Below are positions 1 through 11,162 of a stretch of DNA of 64,000 nucleotides, piece after piece. Position numbers and translations under genes: made by a program. The stretch is from Onchidella celtica (Eukaryota > Mollusca > Gastropoda > Systellommatophora > Onchidiidae): positions 52,138,757 through 52,202,756 of the forward strand of contig OZ007579.1 of NCBI GenBank assembly GCA_963931925.1, in the 5' to 3' direction. How positions within the stretch are numbered: position 1 is the stretch's first letter; each line of letters begins with the position of its first letter. The notes beneath the pieces were generated by a model. The model made no database searches. It was not told where the DNA came from and was given only the letters and a program-made list of their open reading frames with translations.

Positions 1-1
1 A

Positions 2-100
2 GGGAATGTAGGGAATGTCGGGAATGTAGGGAATGTAGGGAATGTAGGGAATGTAGGGAATGTAGGGAATGTAGGGAATGTAGGGAATGTAGGGAATGTC
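2..100. repeat. 9-bp tandem repeat (GGGAATGTA)n
   Basis: Eleven head-to-tail copies of GGGAATGTA are visible. Units 2 and 11 end in C instead of A. The array is cut by the left edge of the window, so its full length is unknown. It lies in the intron upstream of the exon at 243. Confidence 0.95.
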
Positions 101-242
101 GGGTGTCAGCGACAAGAGTGGCGTTTTGTTGTTCTTGTGTGTGGGTTGTTGTTGTTGTTTTTTGACAATTTGAGGAAGTTGATGGACACGTGGAGTTGAG
201 ACATTTTGTGACAAAACAATCTTGCATTTTTTTTCTTTTCAG

Positions 243-520
243 CCTTGCCAGCTGTCAATTTGGAACTGGCAACAAGGAATTACCTGGGAGGTCCGCTGGA
301 CTGGACAGTGGTACAGCATGAGGTAGAAAACGCTGAACGCAAACCTAGCACCCCTGTCCATGTCAGTCGTCTCAGCCTGACCTCTGACATTGATGTGTAT
401 TACGGTGTGGATGTGGACGAGTTCATTGTGACGGAGTGTAGAAACCAAGGTCTGTGGACGGGCATCAGACCGGACAATTGCAAAGTAGTCAAAGCCAGAG
501 ACAGGTGTTCTGTCATGTGA
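243..520 (+). CDS. 3'-terminal coding exon of an unidentified gene (CaaX-like C-terminus)
   Basis: A pyrimidine-rich tract ending TTTTCAG at 242 gives a good splice acceptor. The following 278 bp stay open in one frame to a TGA at 518-520. The first two bases complete a codon from the previous exon, so the intron is phase 1. The 91-residue tail is non-repetitive and mixed in composition, as in a real exon, and begins LPAVNLELATRNYLGG. Near the end, ECRNQGLWTGIRPDNC loosely resembles the closing C-x-G-x-W-x-C pattern of a sushi/CCP module, but the rest of that fold cannot be seen. The protein ends RCSVM; a C-terminal CSVM fits a CaaX prenylation box. A sushi-type extracellular protein and a prenylated cytosolic protein would be mutually inconsistent, so I do not assign a family. 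Upstream exons lie outside the window. Confidence 0.6.
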
Positions 521-1087
521 ATAGATCAGGGCAAATATTTATTCCAGGACACAAAACTTAAAACAGTGACTCTCCATCTGCAGGCAACTGGATGCCAAGC
601 CTGTAATGTTATTTCATTGAAACAAAACAACTACGCATTATAACTAATGAGTTTTTACAGAGGACTTTCATATTTGGTGCCTGAAAGTTGTGGTGGAACA
701 AGCAACATTGCCTCTAAAGCTGGACTTTTAAGCTAAGATTGCAGTCCCCTAATAACAGCTTTTGTGGAGTCATTCGGTGCGAAGTGTTCCATATTTGAAA
801 CACGTCACTGAGTGCTTAATATTCTCTATGTAGAATACTGTTTAATTTTTCAGCAAGTAGGTTTTTGTGATATATTTTTTGCTGGCAATTGACACTATTT
901 TAATTAGCTTTGCAAGATTAAGACCTTGTCGTGCACGACTGACCGGTGGGATGTGGCAATATTTCTATGGGGTGTGGGACTTTAGAATAGGGCGTAGGGT
1001 TACTATACTGCATGCCTGACTTCTTCTGATCTTGGTGGGATGCACACTGTTGTTGTTTTTTGTGGAAAATTGAAGTGGGGGCGTGGG

Positions 1088-1112
1088 ACAAAAAAGGTTG
1101 AGAAACGCTGGG
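1088..1112 (-). mobile_element. hAT-type transposon end (remnant)
   Basis: Read on the minus strand, the sequence begins CAGCGTTTCTCAACCTTTTT, the classic hAT/Charlie-like terminal inverted repeat. The matching opposite end was not found nearby, so only one end of a decayed element is supported. The flanking 870-1088 sequence may be its interior. Confidence 0.5.
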
Positions 1113-1354
1113 CTAAAGTAATCTATGTTTTGGACACTACAGAGTGAATGTCAAACATTTGTGCCCGTACGAGACTTGGGACACTTTGGAAATCAACAAT
1201 AATAGCAGGTTATGTAATCATTGCTGAACAACGTTAAAACTGCATGGAAAGTTACATTTCTGAGTATGAACAAAAACAAAAACGTCGGTGCAAAATCCAC
1301 AGAGTTGGTCACCGATAATCTTGTACACAGAACGTTGCACTACAGTTGCAGACA

Positions 1355-1430
1355 TGGTCAACCTACGGCCCGCGGACCGGATCGGGCCTCTCAAGCAAAT
1401 TTTGGCCGGTCCTCCCCCCCCCCCCCCCTC
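1355..1430 (+). mobile_element. hAT-like fragment with GGCCCGCGG motif
   Basis: The stretch GGTCAACCTACGGCCCGCGG followed by CGGGCC resembles the GTCCAACCTGCGGCCC core found at the ends of many hAT non-autonomous elements. A similar motif recurs around 8319-8380. It ends in a poly-C tract. No target duplication is visible, so this is a family-resemblance call only. Confidence 0.35.
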
Positions 1431-3411
1431 CCTCCCCGTAGGTCATTGAAACTTTTTACCCTTTACCCGCCGGTAGTTAAACTATATATATATGAAACAA
1501 GAATTTTTTTTCAAAATCAACATATAAATAAATACCAGCTTGTCGTTTCGCTGCTTTTTCAAGAAAGTGGCGGACAGGTCAAAGTTGACACTTTTGACAT
1601 TTTTTTTTTTTTGTTTTTGCCCATGATTGATAATCAACACCCTTACATCTTTGACGCAGCAAAGTTATTTAAGAGAAAATTCATCAGTTTTGAAGTTACA
1701 AAATTACATACCTGACGTAAATGGCGTCTACCGACAGCCGACTTGTTCACAAAGTAAACGTTAACCTTTACGCCGCATGGCCCTCAGCGCTGTTGAAACG
1801 ATAGCATGCGGCTTTCTGCACCCCCACAATTGTCAAGTCCGACGGTTACTGTATGAAAGGTCGCCCATGTCTGGACTGCAGTATGACTCATCAGTCACGT
1901 GCTGTTCACAATTTTATTTTTCTCATTAAATTTCTTCGACAAATCCAGTTTTTTAAATTCTCTAACGATTACAGGTAATTTCATGAAAAATAAGGGAGAG
2001 AAAGTCATATTATGTCATGTATTGTGATATTAACAAAATTGCCTGTTGAAAATAAATTAGAGCTCATTATATTTGTAAACTGTTGTGTTGGCATAGCAAA
2101 TCAGTTTTAATTAATTCAGTGCCTTTAAATATTTATGGGGATCTGTCAGCTTGTAAAACCATTACTTTCAGTTTAATATACATGTACATACATATAATAT
2201 AGGCAAATGAGCAGTGGTAAATGGGAGTACATTTAGCACAGGCAAACGGGCACACAAATAAGAAAGAATGATACAGAATCAAACTGAAGGTGGATCTAGA
2301 GGTCAGCTAGGTCACAAATTTTATTATAAAATGTCTTTTCATTCATCAGTAATTGTTATTAATCGCTTCTATTGTTTGTTATTGATTTGTTTGTACAGTA
2401 TTATTTGATATCTTTGCTCCTAGATGCACATTCTTCTGAGCTACGCATGAAATGTACTGTGGTCAGTGTGTTAGACTGGTGGTGCCCTGGGTCAAGTACG
2501 TCTTGCAACTGTTTTGGTCTCAGTACGCGAGGTTTGTCTTTCCGCAGACAGTTTCAACGTGCTCTGATTAGTGCCACAGGCTTGTTTCTGTCTCGCCGGC
2601 ATGTGTTTGAGTTTGAGTTTTAACAGCGCATCCGCACGAAAACGACCACTTTGCGTCCTTCACGGTCTATTTAGATACAATTTCTTTATTTATGTTTCGT
2701 ATTCAGAGCTGTCAAGTTTAACATAGAATTAAATACATTCATATAATTTTAACACAATGGTAAAATTCTAAAAAAAAAAAAATTGTTTGGTATAGATCTG
2801 GAAAAAGTTTTGTAAACGAGTATAAAAGTTATCAAATCAAGTTGTAGATCTTAGACTCTCTAAGAAAGGACAGGGTGCGTTGCGGATTCACGTCAGAAAA
2901 TAATTCTTCATAGATCCGCAAGCATAGTGCCTTCTTCGGATATGCATGAAATCGACGCATTCAGTTACAATGTTTTATTAATAGTTGGCAGTTGCATGCC
3001 ACACCAGTAGGCGGCACTTTGAACTCCATAGGTCGTATCTCACATTGAAACCGACATAAAACAGATCTGACTCCGGGCGCTTGGTCTGTCTTTCCGCTGG
3101 CTGAGTCAAGACAGTTTAGACGCACCTAAACTGGTGAGACAGACTTGTTCAGCTTCGGCAGTGAGCAAGGTCCAGTTTAACTATGATCTTCATTTTCCAC
3201 TAAAAGCCGGGACAAAACAGACTTGACCGAGTGCTTCACCAGGCTCAACTTTGTTACTAAAGTCCTGTTGATGCTTGCTGATGTGATTTTGAATAAACCT
3301 CTATTGCCACAGTCCGTGTCACAGCTCCAAGCCATTCTCTGTGTGTGTATGTACTGTCCAGTGTGGTATATGAGCATATGATGATGTTGTTTTGTCAGTG
3401 ATCCTGTACAT

Positions 3412-3480
3412 CAAGGGTTTTCCAACCTTTCTTGTCTCGCCACCCCTTTCAAAGCTCCGATCACGTTCTGCTAATCCCCC
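3412..3480 (+). mobile_element. hAT-type transposon end (remnant)
   Basis: CAAGGGTTTTCCAACCTTTC matches the common hAT terminal pattern CAGGGGTTCCCAACCTTT. The sequence then runs into a C-rich stretch. The opposite terminus was not found. Confidence 0.45.
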
Positions 3481-4779
3481 CCCCCATCCCCACCCAAACA
3501 CACACGAAGAAAACTACCCTCACAACTAACCAATCCTCTCTGCGCTGATCTGCCTGCCTGTCTGCCTGCCTGGCTCTCTTTCTCTCTTTCTCTCTCTCTC
3601 TCACTATTTTTTTTTTTTAAGAAAAAGGGAGAAAGAAAGGTGAAAGACGGGAAGCATGTCTACGCATGTCACGTATGACGATACCTTGAAACGTTTATTC
3701 ATATTTTTCAATACCAAAATAAAAATGTAGGATTGTTGTGAAAAATCAAAGACAGGCCAATTCTAATGAAACAGTCAAAAATATTTGTGTAAACGTGCGG
3801 GATGTCATGCAAAATTTCGGAATATCAAAGCCTTACTATGGACCTTCTAATATCTACATTTTGATGACTATAATCTCGAGAAAGGGGGGGGGGGAAAGAG
3901 GGTGAAGCCAAGAGCATGAAAGTGTACAAGGGGATGGAAGGGTAAAAATCCCCAAAATAGAGCGTAAGCACTTTATATACGGCCCCTTGTGCCGTAACAA
4001 GGATCGGCACAAACTTAAGGAGCAAACAAAGGAAAACAAGAAAAGAAAAAAAAAAACACCTGAATTTCGTACAAACAAAAGAAAAACTCGGCAATAAATT
4101 ATTTTTTTTTTAAAGTGAAAATAAAATAGACAAAACTGCTTGGGATCTTTTCTTTTTTTTCATTTTGACCGAAAGCCGCGCAGTTTATTCAAATTTGATG
4201 TTGGTATTTCAATCAGTTACATCACCAGTATTTAAGTCATTCTGACGTATGGCTTATGAACTTAGAACATCACCTATGTTGCATAAATTTACGTAATAGC
4301 TGCTGGCTGTAACTGTAACCTTTATCATTTTGATTAGGTCAGACTTTGTTCCCTTGACCCTGGGAGAAACGTCATCCGAGGAAATACTCTGTCTTCTTGG
4401 CGTGGTCAGTCGGGAATTCCTTCAACTTGCCTTTAATCATATCTGCATGTGATGTTATCACCACAGTCCGTCTTTTTTGGAATGAGCGGAATCAAAGTCC
4501 ATTTTTCTAGGAAACTGTTTGTTGCAATTGTCAAATTGTGCACACTTCACACCAAACATGACGGAATTGATTTTTTTATTTATTTATTTGTAAGACTAGT
4601 GTAAGGGCGCGTTCAAAGAACGGGTTGCAAACAACACGCACAATCAGCACACAGATTATGTAGATCTAGGAAGAAAACAACTCACAACTGGCACAGCAAC
4701 ACCGCATGGCCCGTACCGTGCATAAAGCAGACGGCACAGAAACTCATGCCTTCAAACTTTGAAACGCAACCGGAAGTTT

Positions 4780-4848
4780 AAAGTCGAAACAAAACAAATG
4801 CAGGAGTGAGGCAACCATTGTTTAGGAGAAAGCATTATTCGATGACGT
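4780..4848 (+). repeat. Local direct duplication, copy 1
   Basis: The stretch starts TAAAGTCGAAACAAAACAA and runs to GAGAAAGCATTATTC. It recurs at 4999-5065 with a few substitutions and a short indel, about 219 bp downstream. A CT microsatellite lies between the two copies. Confidence 0.85.
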
Positions 4849-4854
4849 ACTCTC

Positions 4855-4861
<7 letters not shown>

Positions 4862-4894
<33 letters not shown>
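4862..4894. repeat. (CT)n microsatellite
   Basis: Pure CT dinucleotide run between the two copies of the local duplication. Confidence 0.9.
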
Positions 4895-4903
<9 letters not shown>

Positions 4904-4998
4904 AAGTAGTAATCTGCAGTCCTGCTTCAGAATTCATGCGCGCCAGGACACTGCGCACCAAGCTTGATGTGGTTATTTTTTATGACATGCACGGTACT

Positions 4999-5065
4999 AA
5001 AGTCGAAACAAAACAATGGCAGGAGGGAGGCCATCATTGTTGAGGAGAAAGCATTATTCAATGTT
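4999..5065 (+). repeat. Local direct duplication, copy 2
   Basis: Second copy of the 4780-4848 sequence, again from TAAAGTCGAAACAAAACAA to GAGAAAGCATTATTC. Several substitutions separate it from copy 1, so the duplication is not very recent. Confidence 0.85.
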
Positions 5066-5269
5066 TTTAGGCCTATTTTCATTTATTACAAAACTACGAT
5101 ACAATGTACTTCGCTTTAGTGTCAAAGGAATAGACATAGTAGCAAACAGAACTATCTTTCACATGTAATTTTTTCAGGTCTGGGCATTTCTTTCTCGCAA
5201 CAGTGAAGTTTTTTTCCTTGCTGTTTTTTTTTTTATATAGATTGTAGGTAAGAGACTGGGAAAATAGGA

Positions 5270-5416
5270 AAGAGAGACTGGCAGACAGACAGAGCGGGTG
5301 GAGAGAGGGTGGAGAGAGAGAGAGAACGGGAGAGGGGGGAGCAGAAAAAAGGAGAGAGCATGAGAGAAGGAAAGAGGGACAGACAGATAGAGAGAAGTAA
5401 GAGAGAGAGAGAGAAT
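5270..5416. repeat. GA-rich low-complexity tract
   Basis: Purine-rich sequence dominated by GAGA with interspersed GACAGACAGA. The Ser/Leu-rich minus-strand open frames across it are a composition artefact. Confidence 0.85.
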
Positions 5417-7452
5417 GGGCGGCAAAATTTAATTTTTGGAGGTCGTTCATTTCTATAAATGTATGAATCTGAACGCTGAACGGCATGTTGGATGTTAAGA
5501 ATGCCCTCTGACTTGATGAGTACCAGATACTCCAAAGATCCAGCAAAGAAAAAAGGTTTATCTACGTACACTGTACAATGTTACTAATGCAAATTTCTCT
5601 TCCACTGCCTCCCCCTCCCCCCCCCCCCCCACACACACACACCCCTTCAACATTTTGTGCCCTCTCAACAAACCTCAAATCCGGGTATTTCTGAGAGTTT
5701 GGAACAGTTCGGAACTCAAGGTGAAATTACACAGATAAATGTTCCTTCAAAAGTTTACACTCCCCCCCCCCCCCCCACAACCTACTAGAAAAACAAAATT
5801 TATGTTCACAATTTACCTTATTTAAAATATGTATTTTTAGAAAAAAAAAAAAGTAGGAGAAGAAAATCCAAACCTTTGAGAGACGGAGATTTCAAGATAT
5901 CTTCAGAGTCAGAGAATCCCCGTCAAGCAAATGTTTAAGGCTTGACACTCTTTAGGGACGCACCCGTGTAAATCTGGTCAAGGGCTAGTCGGGAAACATG
6001 GACCCCCCTTTCTAACTGCTCATTCATTTTTTTGTTATCTTGACTTTTTTTTTCTTTTTTGTGGTTGCTGTTGTGATTAGTGATAGATATCTCCATCTAT
6101 CCATTTTATTTGTATTAAATTTTATGATTCCATTTTAAATACGACTCTTTTATGCTAGAGCCCCCCCCCCCCCCTCCCCGACTCTCTGTCTGTCTGACGC
6201 TTTGACAATATCAATATTATATTCTTTACCATTACCAAAGCCCCCCCCCCCACCCACTTTTTTTTTTTTTGACTACAAATGGAATAAGTCCCTTCAAAAT
6301 CGTAGGCCCAAACCAAGTGGCCCACCTAACCCCACCTCCCCTCTCCCTCTCCCCCCGTTCTGGCCTGTTTGGGGGTGGAGCCACACCCTCAGGTCATGAA
6401 TTTGGATGTTCTTATTGGTATTTTCCAAACACATTCAGACAAAGTCAGGGAGTGGCGGGGGTCAAAATTTGTGCTACATTGCAATCTGAAACGCGCGATT
6501 CACAGTTTAAAAATAGTCCTCTCTTTAGCAAATCATCAACAATTAAGGCACGAAGGCCAGCGGTCCACATATAATAATAGAGATTACTTCTTTAATCAAA
6601 TGTAGTCAGCATGAAGGAAAGTTATAGGCCGATATGATATCTTCGGCGGCCATGTTTAACGGGAAGATCCGGTACTGTAGCAACTAAGTATTGATTAGTT
6701 ACGTTGGCAGAAAGCAGTGCTTTACATCAGCAATTAGTTTTTTTTTCAGTGGCGTCACTCAAACTTGTGATGTTGATCACGCGACATCCTCGCCTCTCAG
6801 AGCACGGCGCCTGGGCATGCACACTTGCAAAGATTAGTTGTAATCCAAAAAGAGGAAATGAAACTCATACAAAAACAAAACATGTCGAGACCTTAGTTCT
6901 TGTGTATTCCAACGCCAATTTTTGTACAACTGAGAAATTCGACATTAAACGTTTGTGGCTTTAGTATCATCGTAAGGAGTTAGAATAAATCAGAACTGTG
7001 AAACAGCTTGATAAGTGCCATAGCGCATTTTAAACAAGTGTCAAGGTGTGCATTTGTTATATCTCTTCTGTATACTAAAGAACCTGCAGCTTTCAGAAAA
7101 TAGAGTTAGAACAAACAAGAACTAAGGTGTGGCCACGGAACTTCCGAGGACAGACGAAAAAAAAAAAATCAAAATTTCGTAGGAGCACAAGATTCTGTGA
7201 CGTCAAATAAAATTAACCAATTTGACGCGGCATTTCTGAACACGATTCCAATATCCCTTAAGAAAATAGCTAAAAATTATTTTCAAGACATGAAAGAAAG
7301 AAGAGAAAAAAAAAAAGGTTTGATGTCTTTGTGTTAGGAGGATCGCTGCTGTCAGCAGTTAGTTCTACATCTCGAAAGAGGAAAGAAAGCTGGACCATGG
7401 ATGGAATAAAATCATGAGATACAGCCGGTAGTTGTCCAAGGACATCCGCGCT

Positions 7453-7720
7453 AGCAGGGTACTGGGGGTCATAGCAGGATACTGAGAGTCATAGCAGGGT
7501 TCTGGGGGTCATAGCAGGGTACTGGGGGGTCATAGCAAGGTACTGAGAGTCATAGCAGGGTACTGGGGGGGGGTCATAACAAGGTACTGGGGGGTCATAG
7601 CAAGGTGCTGGAGTCATAGCAGGGTACTGGGGGTCATAGCAAGGTACTGAGAGTCATAGCAGGGTACGGGGGGGGGTCATAACAGGGTACTGGAGGGTCA
7701 TAGCAGGGTACTGGGGGTCA
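7453..7720 (+). repeat. 20-bp G-rich minisatellite
   Basis: About 13 consecutive copies of a unit close to AGCAGGGTACTGGGGGTCAT. Units vary at the G-run (3 to 9 G) and alternate between GGGTACTGGGG and AAGGTACTGAGAG variants, which suggests a higher-order pattern of alternating unit types. Confidence 0.9.
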
Positions 7721-7842
7721 TGTCTTGTCTTGCGTCGGTTTAATGTCAGACTTGAAGTTTCCTTTTTCCTTGAACGGAGTGTTTATCCGCCGATAATTGG
7801 TTTAGTGATGTTTATTTTAGAAAAATGTCTTCACAATTATGC

Positions 7843-7914
7843 TGGATCGGCAATAGCGTAGTGGTTAGCGTCTTCGCCTGTCAATCGGGTGACTGTGGTT
7901 GGATTCTCGGGCGG
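7843..7914 (+). mobile_element. tRNA-Asp-derived SINE head or tRNA pseudogene
   Basis: Seventy-two bases with tRNA organisation. An A-box-like TAGCGTAGTGG lies at 7854-7864. The anticodon-arm-like GCCTGTCAATCGGG puts GTC (Asp) at 7880-7882. A B-box-like GGTTGGATTCT lies at 7897-7907. The B box has two changes from consensus and the acceptor ends do not pair well, so an active tRNA is unlikely. A poly-T run follows immediately. SINE heads of this type are common in molluscs; the tRNA-unrelated body was not delimited. Confidence 0.65.
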
Positions 7915-8318
7915 TTTTTTTTTTTTTTTGTAAGTCTTTTCTATTAGGAATGAATCAGTTTAATTTTTTTTTTAATCCAAGTACATAATAGGGAATAAAT
8001 CCAGTTTGTTTTTCTTTAAATTTTTATAGTCAACACCAATACCTGGGCCGATATTGTTGGCGAATAAACCTGGGCAGTATCGGCCGATAGTATTGGCGGA
8101 TAATGACAGCCTTCTTTGAATCCACTGAGACAGACCTGTAATCAATTTCATGAGTAAGCGAGGTTGCGTGTACCTCTTTAATCCATGAAACCGAGGCACA
8201 ACAGACCTGGCTCAGGGCGAGCCATGCATGGACCCTACCGAATGAAGTCTGCCCTCTATAATTGTGCAGTCGGCAGTAGCTCTTGACAAAACCTTTCTAG
8301 TTAACCCTTTGAGCCAGA

Positions 8319-8500
8319 CCTGTCCAACCTAAGTTCCGCCGGTCACAGTTGGGCCCGCTGAAAACGTTTATCCGGCCCTGGTACCTCAACAAATTTCTTG
8401 TTTTTCTGAACAAATCTAGCGGTTTTTTTTTTGTTGTTTTTTTTTGTAAAGATTTTAAAAACAAAGGGTTCTCAACCTTTTAGACCAGTTTATCCCTGGC
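8319..8500 (+). mobile_element. hAT-like fragments, two adjacent ends
   Basis: GTCCAACCTAAGTTCCGCCGG near 8319 resembles the GTCCAACCTGCGGCCC hAT motif. At 8465 AAGGGTTCTCAACCTTTTAG matches the typical CAGGGGTTCTCAACCTTTT terminal repeat. They may be two nested remnants. No target duplications were resolved. Confidence 0.45.
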
Positions 8501-8655
8501 GACTTTTGGATAGTAAATTAACCCCCCTCCCCTCCCCTCCCCCACCCTGTTTTGTTCGGTCATTTGAGTGAATTTTATTTCCCCCACTTTGTTTTGTTTA
8601 TTTACTTGAGTTTACAGTTCTACAACAATAAAGCAACCGACAAAGGGAACGTTTT

Positions 8656-8735
8656 ATAATATTGTATGTAATATTGTATGTAATATTGTATGTAATATTG
8701 TATGTAATATTGTATGTAATATTGTATGTAATATT
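8656..8735 (+). repeat. 12-bp tandem repeat (AATATTGTATGT)n
   Basis: About six and a half perfect copies of AATATTGTATGT. The plus-strand frame across it reads as a repetitive YVIL peptide, which is a by-product of the repeat. Confidence 0.95.
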
Positions 8736-9555
8736 CTTGTTTCAAGTTCAAAGAACAATACCAATAATAGCATTTAACAATGTTATGTCACTTATTTATG
8801 GACAGACTTGCTCAACTTCAATTTTTTTTAAAAATATAGTTAAAACAACAACGAAAAAAGAAACCAAAAATTTACAAATCCAACAAATCCAGAATCAGCA
8901 ACTTTATCCCTCGTGGCGGTTGGGTTGGAGGGGTGGAGGTGCGGGAGGGGGGTGGGGTACATTCACCCCATGTTAAGGATCTTGTTATAAAAAATAGTGT
9001 TGACCGACCCAGCAATGTCATTCGATCCAGGAATAGATATGTCCGATCTACCGTTTCTACCCTTTCGGAACTAACTTGTTATCATATCACAGCTCTAGTT
9101 TCTCAACTTTTCTTAGCCTACTCAAACATCCTTTGGAACATTTTCACAGCTAAAACTGAGTCACTAGCAATGGGATAAGCATTAGCCTTATTTGCATACT
9201 ATGCAGCCCGCGTTCAAAAAGATGGTTAAACTCTGCTTTAATTGGATGTTCGCGAAAGCTTATCATGGCAGTCCATCATCGTGCTGGCAAAGGGTTGTTG
9301 TTATAGGTACGTAGGCATCCCAAACGTTTTGCACTAGGGCTGCATACGTATACGCACCCATCCCTAACCCCGTCCTTATCCTCAGTCCAAAACCTCATCG
9401 AATCCGTAACCCTATCCCTTACCCTTTCAACCAAAAAAACAGGAGGAAAACAAAATGTAAATCTGAAAGAATAATTAATTAAGGCTGTTATCAGGAGTAT
9501 TTTTGGGAGGAGCTCTCTAGCTCTGGAGTGGGGGGGGGGGGGGGATCCAGACGGA

Positions 9556-9720
9556 TCCAGGGCTGGATTAACCATCAGGCAAAATAGGCACGTGCTTAGG
9601 GCATCAAGAGAAAAGGGGACATCACAGAGAATTTTTCATTGCCGGATTTACCATGAACCATATGGTGTAAAGTGCAAATGGTACCAAAATCTTTTAGTGT
9701 TTAAGGCCTCTAAAGTTCAT
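9556..9720 (+). mobile_element. Possible hAT-type end (CAGGGCTGGATTAACC)
   Basis: CAGGGCTGGATTAACCATCA followed by GGCACGTGCTTAGGGC resembles a terminal motif shared by many non-autonomous hAT elements. The partner end was not found. The boundary at 9720 is nominal. Confidence 0.35.
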
Positions 9721-11162
9721 AATCCTGGCATGTACGGACCCCAGACCAAACAGTATGCGGGATCCCTATAAACTCCAGTCGCCTTAAACGACATCTCCAA
9801 TGCGTCGTAAACATTTTGGTATTTTAAAAAAATTCCTTCGACGCGGTTTATATTCTATAGCAGCACAGTTATTTGGCACCCCATCATTTAATATGAAAAC
9901 TTCTGTTGGTACAACAAAACACATCTAACACTTGAATCATCGGCAAAGTTAATACATGCCCCCCCCCCCCCCAATCCACCCAAAGAAAAAGTTGTATTTT
10001 GTAAAGCTCCGGGTTAGAAATGAAGAATTAAAGATGACTATGAATTTTAATCACAAAAGAATTAAAAAGAAATTTGTTCCAAGCCGAGGTGGGACCGTAC
10101 AAATTTTCTGGGGTTTTTTGTTGTTGCTGTTTTTGAAAAAAAACTTGAATTATAGTGCAAATTTTCTCTAGCGGATCGGTCGAATTTAAAGAATTTGAAC
10201 ATCGGAAGCAGAGGAGGAAGAAGAAGAAAGTGTGTGTGTGGGTGGGTTGGGGGTGGGGTGACATCAAATTCGTTTCACAGATGTGACTCCCCAACACGCC
10301 TTGTTCATGTACAATAAATCGTACGTACGTCACTGTACATGCTCAGTCCGGGTGTTACCTGGCCTTTGAAAACCAGGCCGATCACATACGTAGTAGGTGG
10401 ATTTTTAAATCTGTTCTAGGATTAGACAAATTTAGACCATCTTACGATGACGTCACTTCGTGGCCACAGATGGTGTTTCACACTAAGCCGTAAACTGTGG
10501 TACAGTTTCTATTCATGCCGTCTGACTCCGTCCCCACAAAACGACAAGGTTCTATCTCCACTTTTTGGCTGCAATGAATTACACACTAGACACTACATAT
10601 GTACTTCTATAGGTTTTCTCCACGGTGTGTCAAAGATTCAGGCGGGTGTGGTGTGTGGTTTGTACGTATTGTTAAATAGAAAAAAATTCCTACCTCAAAA
10701 AAATATGACCACAGGAAATTTCAATCATCAATTTCTCAAAAGTTGATGGAAGGGAGTTAGGACTTTGTCATTGTCAGGGGATGGTTTGTTATCATATGTG
10801 GGTCACTTGAATATGTTAATCAGGATTATCGCATTTCTTTATCTGTAGGACCTGGTTGTCTTCTGTGTCAATGCCAGGGCTATTTTTTAATCTTTAGGCG
10901 CCTGCACCGTGATCTGCAATTTGCGTGCTCTCATTTCTTCTTCTTCTTCTTTCATAGTTGGCACGTCTAGAAGACGATTCCCCCAACTGCACTACTATAT
11001 GCGACTCAACGTCGCTCCTCTGAGGCTAAAAGCAGGGTAAAACCTTCATAGATGTTAAGACCATTTAGAAATATCTTAGTTGTGTAAAATCTTTTGTATA
11101 TAATAACTCTGGTATAAATATCTCTTGGTTTCCAGATTGTGCACAGAAATACAACCCGCACT

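Larger units (their letters stand above)
521..7452. other. Intergenic stretch, no gene seen
   Basis: After the terminal exon no ORF has splice sites, domain-like composition or homology that I recognise. The stretch holds poly-C/poly-T tracts, CT and GA microsatellites (4862-4894 and 5270-5416), hAT-type terminal sequences near 1091 and 3412, and a local duplication (4780-4848 versus 4999-5065). The 3' UTR of the left gene must start at 521, but I could not place its polyA site. Confidence 0.6.
7915..10934. other. Intergenic stretch, repeats only
   Basis: No credible gene seen. It contains poly-T after the SINE head, hAT-like ends (8319-8500 and about 9560), a 12-bp tandem array (8656-8735), G- and C-homopolymers near 9531 and 9960, and TG-rich low complexity near 10230. 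Confidence 0.55.

Noticed and set aside
1221..1715. 164-codon open frame (+)
   Set aside because: It crosses poly-C, poly-T and hAT-like sequence. Composition is irregular, with no domain or splice signals.
5094..5571. Overlapping minus frames of 83-150 codons
   Set aside because: Ser/Leu/Pro-rich shadows of the GA-rich tract. No conserved motif or splice structure.
8301..8320. TTAACCCTTTG string resembling a piggyBac end
   Set aside because: No matching inverted end with TTAA was found within several kb.
9172..9240. tRNA-like string (GGATAAGCATTAGCC ... GCGTTCAAA)
   Set aside because: The A- and B-box matches are poor and no cloverleaf could be drawn by eye. It may be an old SINE remnant but is not supportable.
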